This document shows positions 29,383 to 30,900 of a stretch of DNA of 30,900 bases, one piece after another. This DNA comes from a virus. The translations under genes and the position numbers were made by a program. Within the stretch, counting starts at the first letter, position 1. Each line of letters begins with the position of its first letter. The notes beneath the pieces are model-generated. The model was not told where the DNA came from. It ran no database searches and saw only the letters and a program-made list of their open reading frames with translations. The stretch is from positions 1-30,900 of the IMG/VR virus record IMGVR_UViG_3300020735_000042; one strand, 5' to 3'.

Positions 29383-29939
29383 CAGTCCCAGAGTCCACGA
29401 TAATACTTACCGAACAGCTTGAAGCCATTATGCTGACGATCGTGAATAGCACTCACAGCATCATAGTTACCGCTGCTGTAGTATTCCATTTCCCAATCGT
29501 CGTCACTAATCTCAAGACCGAAAGCGAAGATCATTTCGTCAAGAATCCATTCCCAACGCTTATGGAACAGAGCATCAGGAGCACAAACAGCCTTCTGTTC
29601 CTCAGTCAATGCAGGAGCGTTAGTTGAACGCAGTTCTTCAGGTACATCTTCATCATAAACATGAGGAGAACCGTGCTTGCTTGCCTTCAGCTGAAGAAGC
29701 ATAGGATGAATGATCAGAGACAGTGTATGATCCATCGACCAAGTATCGTACTCGTCAATTCGAACCTGCACCTTACGAGGCGGATGATCATAGAACCACT
29801 GACAAATTCTATTGACCCATTCAGGAAACATACCACCAATATCAAAACAACGATCTGCAGATACCCCAACGTGCTTGAGCAAATCAGCAATCTGATAGGG
29901 TCCATACCAACGTTTATAGGGTCCGATATTCACTTTCAT
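29382..29939 (-). CDS. conserved T4-like phage protein of unknown function
   Basis: A 185-residue protein. The segments MKVNIGPYKRWYGPYQIADL, KVQVRIDEYDTWSMDHTLSL, LKASKHGSPHVYDEDVPEEL and HKRWEWILDEMIFAFG are strongly reminiscent of a widespread protein in large phages that I know only as hypothetical. The invariant-looking DTWSMDHTL and W-x-W-x-LDEMI-x-AF suggest a folded, probably ancient core protein. AAGGATTATTTAT precedes the ATG. It is divergent from the spanin pair, with only 30 bases between. Confidence 0.78.
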   Translation of the reverse strand: MKVNIGPYKRWYGPYQIADLLKHVGVSADRCFDIGGMFPEWVNRICQWFYDHPPRKVQVRIDEYDTWSMDHTLSLIIHPMLLQLKASKHGSPHVYDEDVPEELRSTNAPALTEEQKAVCAPDALFHKRWEWILDEMIFAFGLEISDDDWEMEYYSSGNYDAVSAIHDRQHNGFKLFGKYYRGLWD

Positions 29940-29946
29940 ATAAATA
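29939..29946 (+). promoter_or_regulatory. T4-type late promoter for the spanin pair
   Basis: TATAAATA on the plus strand, 23 bases before the ATG at 29970 and overlapping the divergent ATG at 29939. Late timing suits lysis genes. Confidence 0.62.
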
Positions 29947-29969
29947 ATCCTTAGCTTATGGAGGTTATC

Positions 29970-30323
29970 ATGTTTGGACGTTTACAACTTTACATATTTA
30001 TTGGTATACTAGTATTTGGTTCATTAACAGCAGGTTATTATGAATGGCGTAAGGGAATCGAGCGTGAAGCCCTTCTTGCATACAATGAACTACAGCTTGA
30101 ACAAGATATGCACGATCAAGAAACTATGAAGCAACAACTTGAAGACATTAATGCGAAACAAAAAGAAGTTCAAGTTGCAAATGATGCAGAAAAGAAAGCT
30201 CTCAAAGAAAAATTAGAAGCTATCAGCGCTGATCTAAATTCAAAAGAAACAGCGGCTAATGATAGACCAGCTTCTGATGTTTTGAAGAAAACCGTGAACA
30301 AATTAAAGGATGCTGTGAAATGA
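29970..30323 (+). CDS. inner-membrane spanin subunit (Rz-like)
   Basis: A 117-residue protein with one N-terminal signal-anchor helix (LYIFIGILVFGSLTAGYYEW, ~7-26) and a long charged periplasmic coil (GIEREALLAYNELQLEQDMH, QKEVQVANDAEKKALKEKLE), the layout of lambda Rz. The start at 29970 (MFGRLQ) rather than 29958 is set by GGAGG seven bases upstream. Its stop overlaps the lipoprotein start by four bases. With that partner it would bridge and fuse inner and outer membranes at the last step of lysis. The call rests on architecture and pairing, not on sequence identity. Confidence 0.78.
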   Translation: MFGRLQLYIFIGILVFGSLTAGYYEWRKGIEREALLAYNELQLEQDMHDQETMKQQLEDINAKQKEVQVANDAEKKALKEKLEAISADLNSKETAANDRPASDVLKKTVNKLKDAVK

Positions 30324-30604
30324 AATTACTAGTAGCTATTATAGCAACATTATCATTGGCAGGATGTGCAACTGCACCACCGCCACAATTTATTACCAAA
30401 ACAGAACTGCAGGTTGTTGTACCTGATCGCACAATGTTTTATTGTCAGGATGTTAGACGTTTCCCCAATCCTGATACTCTAACAGACGTACAGGTAGCCA
30501 AACTACTGGTCGAGTTGCATGAAAAAAATACAGAATGTCAGAAGAATATGAACGCTGTATACAAGTTTTTGGACGAAGCCAAAAAGAAAACAGAAAAGAA
30601 GTAG
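30320..30604 (+). CDS. outer-membrane lipoprotein, spanin subunit (Rz1-like)
   Basis: A 94-residue protein with a lipoprotein signal: KLLVAIIATLSLAGC, lipobox LAGC with lipidated C16. A short Pro-rich stretch (ATAPPPQ) follows, as in Rz1, then a periplasmic part with two more cysteines and a helical Lys-rich end (YKFLDEAKKKTEKK). It overlaps the Rz-like gene (ATGA) and is co-translated. It should sit in the outer membrane inner leaflet and bind the Rz-like coil, implying a Gram-negative host. Confidence 0.82.
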   Translation: MKLLVAIIATLSLAGCATAPPPQFITKTELQVVVPDRTMFYCQDVRRFPNPDTLTDVQVAKLLVELHEKNTECQKNMNAVYKFLDEAKKKTEKK

Positions 30605-30617
30605 TGGCTCGGGGTGA

Positions 30618-30693
30618 TGGCTGGGGAAGAAGGACTCGAACCTTCAGCCTTGGGATTCAAAGTCCCCTGCGCTACCAATTGCGCCATTCCCCA
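30618..30693 (-). tRNA. tRNA-Gln (anticodon TTG)
   Basis: 76 nt including an encoded CCA (30618-30620). Acceptor TGGGGAA/TTCCCCA (7 bp), D-arm GCGC...GCGC, anticodon loop CTTTGAA with anticodon TTG, variable loop AGGCT, T-arm GAAGG-TTCGAGT-CCTTC, discriminator G. The anticodon stem GGGGA/TCCCA has a G-A mismatch at its outer pair. A late promoter lies ~55 bases upstream. It reads CAA, useful in AT-rich phage genes. Confidence 0.95.
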
Positions 30694-30704
30694 ATACCCT
30701 ACCA

Positions 30705-30726
30705 CGATACCAGTTTTCTGGTATCG
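30705..30726. repeat. perfect 9-bp hairpin upstream of the tRNA
   Basis: CGATACCAG, TTTT loop, CTGGTATCG. On the minus strand it lies in the tRNA precursor leader, 11 bases before the mature 5' end; on the plus strand it lies ~100 bases past the spanin pair, without a U tract. It may be a processing or stabilising structure, or a plus-strand terminator. Confidence 0.6.
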
Positions 30727-30747
30727 AATCTTCAAGTTTTATACGTT

Positions 30748-30755
30748 TATTTATA
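30748..30755 (-). promoter_or_regulatory. T4-type late promoter for the tRNA
   Basis: TATAAATA on the minus strand between the tRNA and the stop of the gene at 30816. The rest of 30756-30815 shows nothing I recognise. Confidence 0.55.
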
Positions 30756-30815
30756 ACAAACTTACTTTTAAACTAACCCCGAATAAACTATAATAACAAC
30801 GCTACTTATTATATG

Positions 30816-30900
30816 TTACCAACCAAGAATTAACTTTTTTGCTTTGCTATCAAAGTGCGTAAGCAGATCATCAATTTCAGCAACACGCTCTTGAAGAACA
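30816..30900 (-). CDS. 3' end of a gene cut by the window edge
   Basis: An open frame enters from the right edge and ends at TAA 30816-30818. The visible residues VLQERVAEIDDLLTHFDSKA then KKLILGW form a helical, charged C-terminus. It is minus strand like most neighbours. Too short to identify. Confidence 0.5.
   Translation of the reverse strand, partial: VLQERVAEIDDLLTHFDSKAKKLILGW

Noticed and set aside
1-30900. CRISPR arrays, insertion sequences, integrase or attachment sites
   Set aside because: No regularly spaced repeats, transposase or integrase motifs were seen; the only mobile elements are the two homing endonuclease genes.

Overview
The window is part of a tailed-phage genome of the T4 superfamily (large myovirus). 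Diagnostic genes are the T4-type replication set: DNA polymerase gp43, recombinase UvsX, helicase gp41 and primase gp61. With them come ribonucleotide reductase NrdA, ThyX, a gp43-uvsX-gp41 order that I recall from marine and far-T4 relatives, dense stop/start overlaps, copies of the T4 late-promoter octamer TATAAATA placed before genes, and a phage tRNA. The sequence is AT-rich. The DUF1127-like protein, ThyX, Hsp20 and SET-domain protein would fit a proteobacterial, perhaps alphaproteobacterial, host, but the host cannot be fixed from this window.

Layout, left to right. 1-3756 (minus): a small conserved protein, a SET-domain protein, and nrdA broken into two genes by a GIY-YIG homing endonuclease. 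3757-6003 (plus): an island of membrane proteins, one DUF4337-like, plus an FkbM-type methyltransferase and a 33-aa membrane peptide. 6000-8930 (minus): thyX, five small unknown genes including a 52-aa membrane protein, and primase gp61 behind an early promoter. 8937-12458 (minus): a coiled-coil/TM protein, an HExxH metalloprotease, a conserved unknown and two large low-complexity virion-type proteins. 12501-20371 (minus): unknown proteins, a Dps-like ferritin, a DUF6321-like protein, a KxDG ligase-like/nucleotidylyltransferase fusion, a PD-(D/E)xK-like protein and a HAD phosphatase. Several of these begin with a short motif resembling the T4 capsid-targeting/gp21-cleavage sequence. 20384-20588: no recognised gene, but a promoter, a structured stretch, a strong terminator and a second promoter, suggesting a small RNA (or a 52-codon ORF). 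20589-27751 (minus): gp41, uvsX and gene 43, the last split by an HNH endonuclease. 27748-29939 (minus): GH19 endolysin, DUF1127-like protein, Hsp20 and two unknowns. 29970-30604 (plus): spanin pair. 30618-30900 (minus): tRNA-Gln and the end of another gene.

The genes fall into two expression classes. Sigma70-type promoters with 17-bp spacers precede nrdA, gp61, uvsX and gene 43 (nucleotide supply and replication). TATAAATA-type late promoters precede the GIY-YIG endonuclease, the DUF6321-like protein, the HAD-led candidate internal-protein run, the lysis genes and the tRNA. NrdA and gp43 are both made as two polypeptides whose active sites can only form if the halves assemble. The most notable possibilities are the doubly 'genes-in-pieces' replication machinery, the candidate packaged enzyme set at 16603-20371, the insulated candidate RNA at 20420-20555, and a possible heat-shock-type promoter on hsp20.
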